Shown here: piece after piece, positions 12,112-27,610 of the stretch | Layout of the letters: each line of letters opens with the position of its first letter | Numbering within the stretch: position 1 is the first letter of the stretch | Assembly: GCF_008831285.2 (NCBI RefSeq) | Contig: NW_022204679.1 | Location: forward strand, 1-64,000 | DNA from: Nymphaea colorata | Taxonomy: Eukaryota; Streptophyta; Magnoliopsida; Nymphaeales; Nymphaeaceae | Length of the DNA stretch: 64,000 nt | Direction: 5' to 3' | Position numbers and translations under genes: made by a program | The notes under the pieces: model-generated | What the model saw: the letters and a program-made list of their open reading frames with translations, nothing else | Database searches by the model: none | What the model was told of the DNA's origin: nothing

Positions 12112-15037
12112 GACACCAAATGAATCACTCGAATCTCATTTATTTTCATACAAACTTGTGATTTCGATCTACTAAATCATTTAATATAGTTGTAACAACA
12201 AGTTAAACACATTCAATTAAGCATGCATGATCATATGAATCATTTAAATCTCACTAGTATTGGTACGAACGCGTGATTTCAATCCTTTAGATCGTTCACT
12301 ATAATGTAACTACAAATTCAACTCATCGGACTAATTACACGCATTCAAAGTAATGCATAGATCCCATTTGTATCCAAATGAACTTGCGATTTCAATCATT
12401 CAAATCATTCATTATAGATGTAATAACAAGTGAAATACACTAGATTAACTGCAAGGGACCAACTTAATGACCTGACTCTCATTCATTTCCAAACGAACTT
12501 CTTATTTCAAGTCACTAAGTCATTCTATACGTATGTAACAAATGGCTACGCACACTCAATTAAATATATTGATCAAATATATGTAATAACAAGTGAAAAT
12601 GAATCATTTAATCTTTCAATTAAATATATGTGATCAAATATATGTAATAACAAGTCAAACATATTAGGTTACCTACAAGACACCAAATGAATCACTCAAA
12701 TCTCATTCATTTCCATACAAACCTATGATTTCAATATACTAAATCATTTAATATAGACCTGACAACAAGTGAAGCACATTCAATTAAGTATGCGTGATCA
12801 AATGAATCACTTAAATCTCATTCGTATTGAGACGAGTGATTTAGTGTGCGTATGGATACAAATGAATGAGATGTAACAACATGTTCAACTTATTGAACAA
12901 ACTACAAGGGATCAAACTAAACTAATCCATAGGTCTCCTTTACATTCATATAAACTTGTAGTTTTTTTCGTTTAAATCGTTGATCGTAGATGTCATAACG
13001 AGTGAAACACATTAGGTTAATTATAAGACACCAAATGAATCACTCAAATCTCATTTATTTTCACACAAACTTGTGATTTGAATTCACTTCATCTAGCAAT
13101 ATGGATGTAACAACAAGTTAAGCACATTCAATTAAGTATGTGTGATCATTTGAATCACTTAAATCGCACTTGTATTGATACGAACTTGTGATTTCAATCA
13201 TTTAGATCGTGCACTATAGTTGTAACAATAAATTCAACTCATCGGACTAACTACATGCGTTTGTATCCACATGAACATGTGATATCAATCATTTAAATCA
13301 TTCATTATATATGTATTCCAAACGAACTTCTCGTATCAAAGCCACTAGGTCATTCTATACGTAAGTAAGAAATGGTCACGCACATTCAATTAGATACAAG
13401 TGATCAATTATATGTAATAACAAGTGAAAATGAATCACTTAATCTCTCAATTAAATATAAGTGATCAAATATATGTAATAACAAGTGAAATACATTAGGT
13501 TACCTACAAGACACCAAATGAATCACTCCAATATCATTCATTTTCATACAAACCTATGATTTTAATCTACTAAATCATTTAATATAGACGTAACAACAAG
13601 TTAAGCACATTCAATTACGTATGTGTGATAAAATGAATCACTTAAATCCCACTCGTATTGATACGAACTTGTGATTTCAATTTTTACATCGATCACCATA
13701 GATGTAAGAACTAGTTCAACTTATTGAACTAACTACAAGGGATGAAACTAATGCATAGGTCTCCTTTATATCCATTCAAACTTGTAAGTTTTAATCATTT
13801 AAATCATTGATCAAAGATGTAATAACAAGTGAAACACAATAGGTTAACTACAAGAACCAAATGAATCACTCGAATCTCATTCATTTTCGCACAAACTTGT
13901 GATTTCAATCTACTAAATAATTTATTATAGACGTAACAACAAGTTAAACACATTCAATTAAGTATGCATGATTATATGAATCACTTAAATCTCACTCGTA
14001 TTCGTACAAACATGTGATTTCAATCCTTTTGAACGTTCCCTATAGATGTAACAACAAATTCAACTCATCGGACTAACTACACGTGTACAAATATAGTGAC
14101 TTCAACCGTTTGTATCCATATAAACTTGTGATTTCAACCATTTAAATCATTAATTATAGATGTAATAACAAGTGAAATACATTAGATTAACTATAAGGGA
14201 CCAATATAGTGACTTGACTCTCATTCATTTCCAAACTGACTTCTTTTTTCAAGCCACTAAGTCATTCTATACGTATGTAACAAATGGTTACGCACATTCA
14301 ATTAAATATAAGTTATCAAATGTATGTAAGAACAAGTAAAAACGAATCACATAATCTCTCGATTAAACATAAGTGATCAAATGTATGTAATAACAAGTGA
14401 AACACATTAAGTTAACTGTGTCTTCACTCGAATCCCATTCATTTTCATATAAACTTGTGAGTTTTAATTATTTAAATCATTGATCATGGATGTAATAACA
14501 TGTGAAACACGTTAGGTTAACTATAAGACACCAAATGAATCACTCGAATCACATTCATTTTCATACAAACTTGTGATTTCAGTTCACTTAATCAAGCAAC
14601 ACGGATGTAACAATAAGTTAAGCACATTCAATTAAGTATGTGTGATCATTTGAATCACTTAAATCGCACTTGTATTGATACGAACTTGTAAGTTCAATCC
14701 TTTAGATCGTGCACTATAGTCGTACCAATACGAGTCAGATTTAAGTGATTCATATGATCTCGCATACTTTATTGAATGTACTTGACTGATTGTTATATCC
14801 ATGTTAAATGATTTAGTAGATTGAAATCACAGACTTGCATGAAAATGAAAGAGATTTGAGTGATTCATTTGGTGCCCTATTGATAACCTAATTCACTTGT
14901 TAAGCACATTCAATCAAATTACAAGTGAAACACATTAGGTTAACTATATGACACCAAATGAATCACTTATTAAGGACATCCGTATTAAGAATCATTATAA
15001 ATGTAACAACTAGTGAAACACATTAGGTAAACCATAA
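12112..15037 (+). repeat. Family A HOR copy 5, 2926 bp (short variant)
   Basis: This copy shares the module-6 deletion joint (near 14413) and the private variants of copies 4 and 6. A variant AATATAGACCTGACAAC replaces the usual AATATAGACGTAACAAC, also seen in copy 6. The inverted repeat is at 14502-14896. Confidence 0.94.
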
Positions 15038-17960
15038 GACACCAAATGAATCACTCGAATCTCATTCATTTTCATACAAACTTGTGATTTCGATCTACTA
15101 AATCATTTAATATAGATGTAACAACAAGTTAAACACATTCAATTAAGCATGCATGATCATATGAATCATTTAAATCTCACTAGTATTGGTACGAACGCGT
15201 GATTTCAATCCTTTAGATCGTTCACTATAATGTAACTACAAATTCAACTCATCGGACTAATTACACGCATTCAAAGTAATGCATAGATCCCATTTGTATC
15301 CAATGAACTTGCGATTTCAATCATTCAAATCATTCATTATAGATGTAATAACAAGTGAAATACACTAGATTAACTGCAAGGGACCAACTTAATGACCTGA
15401 CTCTCATTCATTTCCAAACGAACTTCTTATTTCAAGCACTAAGTCATTCTATACGTATGTAACAAATGGCTACGCACACTCAATTAAATATATTGATCAA
15501 ATATATGTAATAACAAGTGAAAATGAATCATTTAATCTTTCAATTAAATATATGTGATCAAATATATGTAATAACAAGTGAAACATATTAGGTTACCTAC
15601 AAGACACCAAATGAATCACTCAAATCTCATTCATTTCCATACAAACCTATGATTTCAATATACTAAATCATTTAATATAGACCTGACAACAAGTGAAGCA
15701 CATTCAATTAAGTATGCGTGATCAAATGAATCACTTAAATCTCATTCGTATTGAGACGAGTGATTTAGTGTGCGTATGGATACAAATGAATGAGATGTAA
15801 CAACATGTTCAACTTATTGAACAAACTAAAGGGATCAAACTAAACTAATCCATAGGTCTCCTTTACATTCATATAAACTTGTGAGTTTTTTTCGTTTAAA
15901 TCGTTGATCGTAGATGTCATAACGAGTGAAACACATTAGGTTAATTATAAGACACCAAATGAATCACTCAAATCTCATTTATTTTCACACAAACTTGTGA
16001 TTTGAATTCACTTCATCTAGCAATATGGATGTAACAACAAGTTAAGCACATTCAATTAAGTATGTGTGATCATTTGAATCACTTAAATCGCACTTGTATT
16101 GATACGAACTTGTGATTTCAATCATTTAGATCGTGCACTATAGTTGTAACAATAAATTCAACTCATCGGACTAACTACATGCGTTTGTATCCACATGAAC
16201 ATGTGATATCAATCATTTAAATCATTCATTATATATGTATTCCAAACGAACTTCTCGTATCAAAGCCACTAGGTCATTCTATACGTAAGTAAGAAATGGT
16301 CACGCACATTCAATTAGATACAAGTGATCAATTATATGTAATAACAAGTGAAAATAATCACTTAATCTCTCAATTAAATATAAGTGATCAAATATATGTA
16401 ATAACAAGTGAAATACATTAGGTTACCTACAAGACACCAAATGAATCACTCCAATATCATTCATTTTCATACAAACCTATGATTTTAATCTACTAAATCA
16501 TTTAATATAGACGTAACAACAAGTTAAGCACATTCAATTACGTATGTGTGATAAAATGAATCACTTAAATCCCACTCGTATTGATACGAACTTGTGATTT
16601 CAATTCTTTACATCGATCACCATAGATGTAAGAACTAGTTCAACTTATTGAACTAACTACAAGGGATGAAACTAATGCATAGGTCTCCTTTATATCCATT
16701 CAAACTTGTAAGTTTTAATCATTTAAATCATTGATCAAAGATGTAATAACAAGTGAAACACAATAGGTTAACTACAAGACACCAAATGAATCACTCGAAT
16801 CTCATTCATTTTCGCACAAACTTGTGATTTCAATCTACTAAATCATTTATTATAGACGTAACAACAAGTTAAACACATTCAATTAAGTATGCATGATTAT
16901 ATGAATCACTTAAATCTCACTTGTATTCGTACAAACATGTGATTTCAATCCTTTGAACGTTCCTATAGATGTAACAACAAATTCAACTCATCGGACTAAC
17001 TACACGTGTACAAATATAGTGACTTCAACCGTTTGTATCCATATAAACTTGTGATTTCAACCATTTAAATCATTAATTATAGATGTAATAACAAGTGAAA
17101 TACATTAGATTAACTATAAGGGACCAATATAGTGACTTGACTCTCATTCATTTCCAAACTGACTTCTTTTTTCAAGCCACTAAGTCATTCTATACGTATG
17201 TAACAAATGGTTACGCACATTCAATTAAATATAAGTTATCAAATGTATGTAAGAACAAGTAAAAATGAATCACATAATCTCTCGATTAAACATAAGTGAT
17301 CAAATGTATGTAATAACAAGTGAAACACATTAAGTTAACTGTGTCTTCACTCGAATCCCATTCATTTTCATATAAACTTGTGAGTTTTAATTATTTAAAT
17401 CATTGATCATGGATGTAATAACATGTGAAACACGTTAGGTTAACTATAAGACACCAAATGAATCACTCGAATCACATTCATTTTCATACAAACTTGTGAT
17501 TTCAGTTCACTTAATCAAGCAACACGGATGTAACAATAAGTTAAGCACATTCAATTAAGTATGTGTGATCATTTGAATCACTTAAATCGCACTTGTATTG
17601 ATACGAACTTGTAAGTTCAATCCTTTAGATCGTGCACTATAGTCGTACCAATACGAGTCAGATTTAAGTGATTCATATGATCTCGCATACTTTATTGAAT
17701 GTACTTGACTGATTGTTATATCCATGTTAAATGATTTAGTAGATTGAAATCACAGACTTGCATGAAAATGAATGAGATTTGAGTGATTCATTTGGTGCCC
17801 TATTGATAACCTAATTCACTTGTTAAGCACATTCAATCAAATTACAAGTGAAACACATTAGGTTAACTATATGACACCAAATGAATCACTTATTAAGGAC
17901 ATCCGTATTAAGAATCATTATAAATGTAACAACTAGTGAAACACATTAGGTAAACCATAA
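15038..17960 (+). repeat. Family A HOR copy 6, 2923 bp (short variant)
   Basis: This is the last of the four consecutive short copies; the deletion joint is near 17335. Its second half begins to return to the common sequence (AAATGAATGAGATTTGAG near 17766 instead of the AAAGAGATT of copies 4 and 5). The inverted repeat is at 17425-17819. Confidence 0.94.
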
Positions 17961-20900
17961 GACACCAAATGAATCACTCGAATCTCATTCATTTTCATAC
18001 AAACTTGTGATTTCGATCTACTAAATCATTTAATATAGATGTAACAACAAGTTAAACACATTCAATTAAGCATGCATGATCATATGAATCATTTAAATCT
18101 CACTAGTATTGGTACGAACGCGTGATTTCAATCCTTTAGATCGTTCACTATAGATGTAACTACAAATTCAACTCATCGGACTAATTACACGCATTCAAAG
18201 TAATGCATAGATCCCATTTGTATCCATATGAACTTGCGATTTCAATCATTCAAATCATTCATTATAGATGTAATAACAAGTGAAATACACTAGATTAACT
18301 GAAGGGACCAACTTAATGACCTGACTCTCATTCATTTCCAAACGAACTTCTTATTTCAAGCACTAAGTCATTCTATACGTATGTAACAAATGGCTACGCA
18401 CACTCAATTAAATATATTGATCAAATATATGTAATAACAAGTGAAAATGAATCATTTAATCTTCAATTAAATATATGTGATCAAATATATGTAATAACAA
18501 GTGAAACATATTAGGTTACCTACAAGACACCAAATGAATCACTCAAATCTCATTCATTTCCATACAAACCTATGATTTCAATATACTAAATCATTTAATA
18601 TAGACGTACAACAAGTTAAGCACATTCAATTAAGTATGCGTGATCAAATGAATCACTTAAATCTCATCGTATTGAGACGAGTGATTTAGTGTGCGTATGG
18701 ATACAAATGAATGAGATGTAACAACATGTTCAACTTATTGAACAAACTACAAGGGATCAAACTAAACTAATCCATAGGTCTCCTTTACATCATATAAACT
18801 TGTGAGTTTTTATCGTTTAAATCGTTGATCATAGATGTCATAACGAGTGAAACACATTAGGTTAATTATAAGACACCAAATGAATCACTCAAATCTCATT
18901 TATTTTCACACAAACTTGTGATTTGAATTCACTTAATCTAGCAATATGGATGTAACAACAAGTTAAGCACATTCAATTAAGTATGTGTGATCATTTGAAT
19001 CACTTAAATCGCACTTGTATTGATACGAACTTGTGATTTCAATCATTTAGATCGTGCACTATAGTTGTAACAATAAATTCAACTCATCGGACTAACTACA
19101 TCGTTTGTATCCACATGAACATGTGATTCAATCATTTAAATCATTCATTATATATGTATTCCAAACGAACTTCTGGTATCAAAGCCACTAGGTCATTCTA
19201 TACGTAAGTAAGAAATGGTCACGCACATTCAATTAAATACAAGTGATCAATTATATGTAATAACAAGTGAAAATGAATCACTTAATCTCAATTAAATATA
19301 AGTGATCAAATATATGTAATAACAAGTGAAACACATTAGGTTACTTACAAGACACCAAATGAATCACTCCAATATCATTCATTTCATACAAACCTATGAT
19401 TTAATCTACTAAATCATTAATATAGACGTACAACAAGTTAAGCACATTCAATTACGTATGTGTGATAAAATGAATCACTTAATCCCACTCGTATTGATAC
19501 GAACTTGTGATTTCAATTCTTACATCGATCACCATAGATGTAAGAACTAGTTCAACTTATTGAACTAACTACAAGGGATCAAACTAATGCATAGGTCTCC
19601 TTTATATCCATACAAACTTGTAAGTTTTAATCATTTAAATCATTGATCAAAGATGTAATAACAAGTGAAACACAATAGGTTAACTACAAGACACCAAATG
19701 AATCACTCGAATCTCATTCATTTTCGCACAAACTTGTGATTTCAATCTACTAAATCATTTATTATAGACGTAACAACAAGTTAAACACATTCAATTAAGT
19801 ATGCATGATTATATGAATCACTTAAATCTCACTTGTATTCGTACGAACATGTGATTTCAATCCTTTAGAACGTTCCCTATAGATGTAACAACAAATTCAA
19901 CTCATCGGACTAACTACACGTGTACAAATATAGTGACTTCAACCATTTGTATCCATATAAACTTGTGATTTCAACCATTTAAATCATTCATTATAGATGT
20001 AATAACAAGTGAAATACATTAGATTAACTATAAGGGACCAATATAGTGACTTGACTCTCATTCATTTCCAAACGGACTTCTTTTTTCAAGCCACTAAGTC
20101 ATTCTATACGTATGTAACAAATGGTTACGCACATTCAATTAAATATAAGTTATCAAATGTATGTAAGAACAAGTAAAAATGAATCACATAATCTCTCGAT
20201 TAAACATAAGTGATCAAATGTATGTAATAACAAGTGAAACACATTAAGTTACCTGTAAGACACCAAATGAATCACTCGAATCCATTCATTTTCATATAAA
20301 CCTATGATTTGAATTTACTAAATCATTTAATATAAACGTAACAACAAGTTAAGTACATTCAATTAAATATGCGTGATCAATTGAATCACTTAAATCCCAC
20401 TCGTATTGATGTGAACTTGTGCATCGATCACTATAGATGTAACAACATGTTCAACTTATCGTACAAACTAGAAAGGATCAAACTAATGCATAGGTCTCCT
20501 TTATATCCATATAAACTTGTGAGTTTTAATTATTTAAATCATTGATCATGGATGTAATAACATGTGAAACACGTTAGGTTAACTATAAGACACCAAATGA
20601 ATCACTCGAATCACATTCATTTTCATACAAACTTGTGATTTCAGTTCACTTAATCAAGCAACATGGATGTAACAATAAGTTAAGCACATTCAATTAAGTA
20701 TGTGTGATCATTTGAATCACTTAAATCGCACTTGTATTGATACGAACTTGTAATTTCAATCCTTTAGATCGTGCACTATAGTCGTACCAATACGAGTCAG
20801 ATTTAAGTGATTCATATGATCACGCATACTTTATTGAATGTACTTGACTTATTGTTATATCCATGTTAAATGATTTAGTAGATTGAAATCACAGGCTTGC

Positions 20901-21099
20901 ATGAAAATGAATGAGATTTGAGTGATTCATTTGGTGCCCTATTGTTAACCTAATTCACTTGTTAAGCACATTCAATTAAATTACAAGTGAAACACATTAG
21001 GTTAACTATATGACACCAAATGAATCACTTGTTAAGGACATCCGTATTAAGAATCATTATAAATGTAACAACTAGTGAAACACATTAGGTAAACCATAA
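17961..21099 (+). repeat. Family A HOR copy 7, 3139 bp
   Basis: A full-length copy with module 6 present. A cluster of one-base deletions lies between about 19095 and 19510, for example ATTTCATACA for ATTTTCATACA. The inverted repeat is at 20564-20958. Confidence 0.94.
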
Positions 21100-22651
21100 G
21101 ACACCAAATGAATCACTCGAATCTCATTCATTTTCATACAAACTTGTGATTTCGATCTACTAAATCATTTAATATAGATGTAACAACAAGTTAAACACAT
21201 TCAATTAAGCATGCATGATCATATGAATCATTTAAATCTCACTTGTATTGGTACGAACGCGTGATTTCAATCCTTTAGATCGTTCACTATAGATGTAACA
21301 ACAAATTCAACTCATCGGACTAATTACACGCATTCAAAGTAATGCATAGATCCCATTTGTATCCATATGAACTTGCGATTTCAATCATTTAAATCATTCA
21401 TTATAGATGTAATAACAAGTGAAATACACTAGATTAACTGTAAGGGACCAACTTAATGACCTGACTCTCATTCATTTCCAAACGAACTTCTTATTTCAAG
21501 CCACTAAGTCATTCTATACGTATGTAACAAATGGCTACGCACACTCAATTAAATATATTGATCAAATATATGTAATAACAAGTGAAAATGAATCATTTAA
21601 TCTCTCAATTAAATATATGTGATCAAATATATGTAATAACAAGTGAAACATATTAGGTTACCTACAAGACACCAAATGAATCACTCAAATCTCATTCATT
21701 TCCATACAAACCTATGATTTCAATATACTAAATCATTTAATATAGACGTAACAACAAGTTAAGCACATTCAATTAAGTATGCGTGATCAAATGAATCACT
21801 TAAATCTCACTCGTATTGAGACGAGTGATTTAGTGTGCGTATGGATACAAATGAATGAGATGTAACAACATGTTCAACTTATTGAACAAACTACAAGGGA
21901 TCAAACTAAACTAATCCATAGGTCTCCTTTACATCCATATAAACTTGTGAGTTTTTATCGTTTAAATCGTTGATCATAGATGTCATAACGAGTGAAACAC
22001 ATTAGGTTAATTATAAGACACCAAATGAATCACTCAAATCTCATTTATTTTCACACAAACTTGTGATTTGAATTCACTTAATCTAGCAATATGGATGTAA
22101 CAACAAGTTAAGCACATTCAATTAAGTATGTGTGATCATTTGAATCACTTAAATCGCACTTGTATTGATACGAACTTGTGATTTCAATCATTTAGATCGT
22201 GCACTATAGTTGTAACAATAAATTCAACTCATCGGACTAACTACACGCGTTTGTATCCACATGAACATGTGATTTCAATCATTTAAATCATTCATTATAT
22301 ATGTATTCCAAACGAACTTCTGGTATCAAAGCCACTAGTCATTCTATACGTAAGTAAGAAATGGTCACGCACATTCAATTAAATACAAGTGATCAATTAT
22401 ATGTAATAACAAGTGAAAATGAATCACTTAATCTCTCAATTAAATATAAGTGATCAAATATATGTAATAACAAGTGAAACACATTAGGTTACTTACAAGA
22501 CACCAAATGAATCACTCCAATATCATTCATTTTCATACAAACCTATGATTTAATTACTAAATCATTTAATATAGACGTAACAACAAGTTAAGCACATTCA
22601 ATTACGTATGTGATAAAATGAATCACTAAATACAATAAAAACAATAAAAAA

Positions 22652-22684
<33 letters not shown>

Positions 22685-22706
22685 AAATAATAAAAAAAAA
22701 AAAAAA

Positions 22707-22793
<87 letters not shown>

Positions 22794-24458
22794 AAGTAAC
22801 ACATTCAATTACGTATGTGTGATAAAATGAATCACTTAAATCCCACTCGTATTGATACGAACTTGTGATTTCAATTCTTACATCGATCACCATAGATGTA
22901 AGAACTAGTTCAACTTATTGAACTAACTACAAGGGATCAAACTAATGCATAGGTCTCCTTTATATCCATACAAACTTGTAAGTTTTAATCATTTAAATCA
23001 TTGATCAAAGATGTAATAACAAGTGAAACACAATAGGTTAACTACAAGACACCAAATGAATCACTCGAATCTCATTCATTTTCGCACAAACTTGTGATTT
23101 CAATCTACTAAATCATTTATTATAGACGTAACAACAAGTTAAACACATTCAATTAAGTATGCATGATTATATGAATCACTTAAATCTCACTTGTATTCGT
23201 ACGAACATGTGATTTCAATCCTTTAGAACGTTCCCTATAGATGTAACAACAAATTCAACTCATCGGACTAACTACACGTGTACAAATATAGTGACTTCAA
23301 CCATTTGTATCCATATAAACTTGTGATTTCAACCATTTAAATCATTCATTATAGATGTAATAACAAGTGAAATACATTAGATTAACTATAAGGGACCAAT
23401 ATAGTGACTTGACTCTCATTCATTTCCAAACGGACTTCTTTTTTCAAGCCACTAAGTCATTCTATACGTATGTAACAAATGGTTACGCACATTCAATTAA
23501 ATATAAGTTATCAAATGTATGTAAGAACAAGTAAAAATGAATCACATAATCTCTCGATTAAACATAAGTGATCAAATGTATGTAATAACAAGTGAAACAC
23601 ATTAAGTTACCTGTAAGACACCAAATGAATCACTCGAATCCCATTCATTTTCATATAAACCTATGATTTGAATTTACTAAATCATTTAATATAAACGTAA
23701 CAACAAGTTAAGTACATTCAATTAAATATGCGTGATCAATTGAATCACTTAAATCCCACTCGTATTGATGTGAACTTGTGCATCGATCACTATAGATGTA
23801 ACAACATGTTCAACTTATCGTACAAACTAGAAAGGATCAAACTAATGCATAGGTCTCCTTTATATCCATATAAACTTGTGAGTTTTAATTATTTAAATCA
23901 TTGATCATGGATGTAATAACATGTGAAACACGTTAGGTTAACTATAAGACACCAAATGAATCACTCGAATCACATTCATTTTCATACAAACTTGTGATTT
24001 CAGTTCACTTAATCAAGCAACATGGATGTAACAATAAGTTAAGCACATTCAATTAAGTATGTGTGATCATTTGAATCACTTAAATCGCACTTGTATTGAT
24101 ACGAACTTGTAATTTCAATCCTTTAGATCGTGCACTATAGTCGTACCAATACGAGTCAGATTTAAGTGATTCATATGATCACGCATACTTTATTGAATGT
24201 ACTTGACTTATTGTTATATCCATGTTAAATGATTTAGTAGATTGAAATCACAGGCTTGCATGAAAATGAATGAGATTTGAGTGATTCATTTGGTGCCCTA
24301 TTGTTAACCTAATTCACTTGTTAAGCACATTCAATTAAATTACAAGTGAAACACATTAGGTTAACTATATGACACCAAATGAATCACTTGTTAAGGACAT
24401 CCGTATTAAGAATCATTATAAATGTAACAACTAGTGAAACACATTAGGTAAACCATAA
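21100..24458 (+). repeat. Family A HOR copy 8, 3359 bp, carrying the poly(A) stretch
   Basis: All modules are present. The extra ~204 bp is explained by the A-rich stretch at about 22630-22792 plus a repeat of about 38 bp of satellite sequence on its far side. The inverted repeat is at 23923-24317. Confidence 0.94.
22630..22792. repeat. Poly(A) / A-rich low-complexity stretch
   Basis: An A-rich start with isolated T and C (22630-22708) leads into an uninterrupted run of 84 A at 22709-22792. The satellite sequence just before it (CATTCAATTACGTATG, then ATAAAATGAATCACT, to about 22628) is repeated just after it (from about 22801). This could be an inserted retroposon tail with a duplicated target, or an assembly artefact; the preceding 300 bp has clustered base losses, which favours an artefact. 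No retroposon body is present. Confidence 0.9.
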
Positions 24459-27400
24459 GACACCAAATGAATCACTCGAATCTCATTCATTTTCATACAA
24501 ACTTGTGATTTCGATCTACTAAATCATTTAATATAGATGTAACAACAAGTTAAACACATTCAATTAAGCATGCATGATCATATGAATCATTTAAATCTCA
24601 CTTGTATTGGTACGAACGCGTGATTTCAATCCTTTAGATCGTTCACTATAGATGTAACAACAAATTCAACTCATCGGACTAATTACACGCATTCAAAGTA
24701 ATGCATAGATCCCATTTGTATCCATATGAACTTGCGATTTCAATCATTTAAATCATTCATTATAGATGTAATAACAAGTGAAATACACTAGATTAACTGT
24801 AAGGGACCAACTTAATGACCTGACTCTCATTCATTTCCAAACGAACTTCTTATTTCAAGCCACTAAGTCATTCTATACGTATGTAACAAATGGCTACGCA
24901 CACTCAATTAAATATATTGATCAAATATATGTAATAACAAGTGAAAATGAATCATTTAATCTCTCAATTAAATATATGTGATCAAATATATGTAATAACA
25001 AGTGAAACATATTAGGTTACCTACAAGACACCAAATGAATCACTCAAATCTCATTCATTTCCATACAAACCTATGATTTCAATATACTAAATCATTTAAT
25101 ATAGACGTAACAACAAGTTAAGCACATTCAATTAAGTATGCGTGATCAAATGAATCACTTAAATCTCACTCGTATGAGACGAGTGATTTAGTGTGCGTAT
25201 GGATACAAATGAATGAGATGTAACAACATGTTCAACTTATTGAACAAACTACAAGGGATCAAACTAAACTAATCCATAGGTCTCCTTTACATCCATATAA
25301 ACTTGTGAGTTTTTATCGTTTAAATCGTTGATCATAGATGTCATAACGAGTGAAACACATTAGGTTAATTATAAGACACCAAATGAATCACTCAAATCTC
25401 ATTTATTTTCACACAAACTTGTGATTTGAATTCACTTAATCTAGCAATATGGATGTAACAACAAGTTAAGCACATTCAATTAAGTATGTGTGATCATTTG
25501 AATCACTTAAATCGCACTTGTATTGATACGAACTTGTGATTTCAATCATTTAGATCGTGCACTATAGTTGTAACAATAAATTCAACTCATCGGACTAACT
25601 ACACGCGTTTGTATCCACATGAACATGTGATTTCAATCATTTAAATCATTCATTATATATGTATTCCAAACGAACTTCTGGTATCAAAGCCACTAGGTCA
25701 TTCTATACGTAAGTAAGAAATGGTCACGCACATTCAATTAAATACAAGTGATCAATTATATGTAATAACAAGTGAAAATGAATCACTTAATCTCTCAATT
25801 AAATATAAGTGATCAAATATATGTAATAACAAGTGAAACACATTAGGTTACTTACAAGACACCAAATGAATCACTCCAATATCATTCATTTTCATACAAA
25901 CCTATGATTTTAATCTACTAAATCATTTAATATAGACGTAACAACAAGTTAAGCACATTCAATTACGTATGTGTGATAAAATGAATCACTTAAATCCCAC
26001 TCGTATTGATACGAACTTGTGATTTCAATTCCTTACATCGATCACCATAGATGTAAGAACTAGTTCAACTTATTGAACTAACTACAAGGGATCAAACTAA
26101 TGCATAGGTCTCCTTTATATCCATACAAACTTGTAAGTTTTAATCATTTAAATCATTGATCAAAGATGTAATAACAAGTGAAACACAATAGGTTAACTAC
26201 AAGACACCAAATGAATCACTCGAATCTCATTCATTTTCGCACAAACTTGTGATTTCAATCTACTAAATCATTTATTATAGACGTAACAACAAGTTAAACA
26301 CATTCAATTAAGTATGCATGATTATATGAATCACTTAAATCTCACTTGTATTCGTACGAACATGTGATTTCAATCCTTTAGAACGTTCCCTATAGATGTA
26401 ACAACAAATTCAACTCATCGGACTAACTACACGTGTACAAATATAGTGACTTCAACCATTTGTATCCATATAAACTTGTGATTTCAACCATTTAAATCAT
26501 TCATTATAGATGTAATAACAAGTGAAATACATTAGATTAACTATAAGGGACCAATATAGTGACTTGACTCTCATTCATTTCCAAACGGACTTCTTTTTCA
26601 AGCCACTAAGTCATTCTATACGTATGTAACAAATGGTTACGCACATTCAATTAAATATAAGTTATCAAATGTATGTAAGAACAAGTAAAAATGAATCACA
26701 TAATCTCTCGATTAAACATAAGTGATCAAATGTATGTAATAACAAGTGAAACACATTAAGTTACCTGTAAGACACCAAATGAATCACTCGAATCCCATTC
26801 ATTTTCATATAAACCTATGATTTGAATTTACTAAATCATTTAATATAAACGTAACAACAAGTTAAGTACATTCAATTAAATATGCGTGATCAATTGAATC
26901 ACTTAAATCCACTCGTATTGATGTGAACTTGTGCATCGATCACTATAGATGTAACAACATGTTCAACTTATCGTACAAACTAGAAAGGATCAAACTAATG
27001 CATAGGTCTCCTTTATATCCATATAAACTTGTGAGTTTTAATTATTTAAATCATTGATCATGGATGTAATAACATGTGAAACACGTTAGGTTAACTATAA
27101 GACACCAAATGAATCACTCGAATCACATTCATTTTCATACAAACTTGTGATTTCAGTTCACTTAATCAAGCAACATGGATGTAACAATAAGTTAAGCACA
27201 TTCAATTAAGTATGTGTGATCATTTGAATCACTTAAATCGCACTTGTATTGATACGAACTTGTAATTTCAATCCTTTAGATCGTGCACTATAGTCGTACC
27301 AATACGAGTCAGATTTAAGTGATTCATATGATCACGCATACTTTATTGAATGTACTTGACTTATTGTTATATCCATGTTAAATGATTTAGTAGATTGAAA

Positions 27401-27610
27401 TCACAGGCTTGCATGAAAATGAATGAGATTTGAGTGATTCATTTGGTGCCTATTGTTAACCTAATTCACTTGTTAAGCACATTCAATTAAATTACAAGTG
27501 AAACACATTAGGTTAACTATATGACACCAAATGAATCACTTGTTAAGGACATCCGTATTAAGAATCATTATAAATGTAACAACTAGTGAAACACATTAGG
27601 TAAACCATAA
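24459..27610 (+). repeat. Family A HOR copy 9, 3152 bp
   Basis: A full-length copy, nearly identical to copy 2 apart from isolated losses (loop of the small stem-loop one base shorter near 25174; one C lost in GGTGCCTATTG near 27447). The inverted repeat is at 27076-27469. Confidence 0.94.

Noticed and set aside
22597-22837. A complete non-autonomous retroposon (SINE-like) insertion.
   Set aside because: Only an A-rich tail and a duplicated flank are present; there is no body and no promoter box, and base-loss clustering makes an assembly artefact plausible.
22588-22893. Minus-strand frames encoding long phenylalanine runs.
   Set aside because: They are the poly(A) stretch read as TTT codons, flanked by satellite sequence; not a gene.
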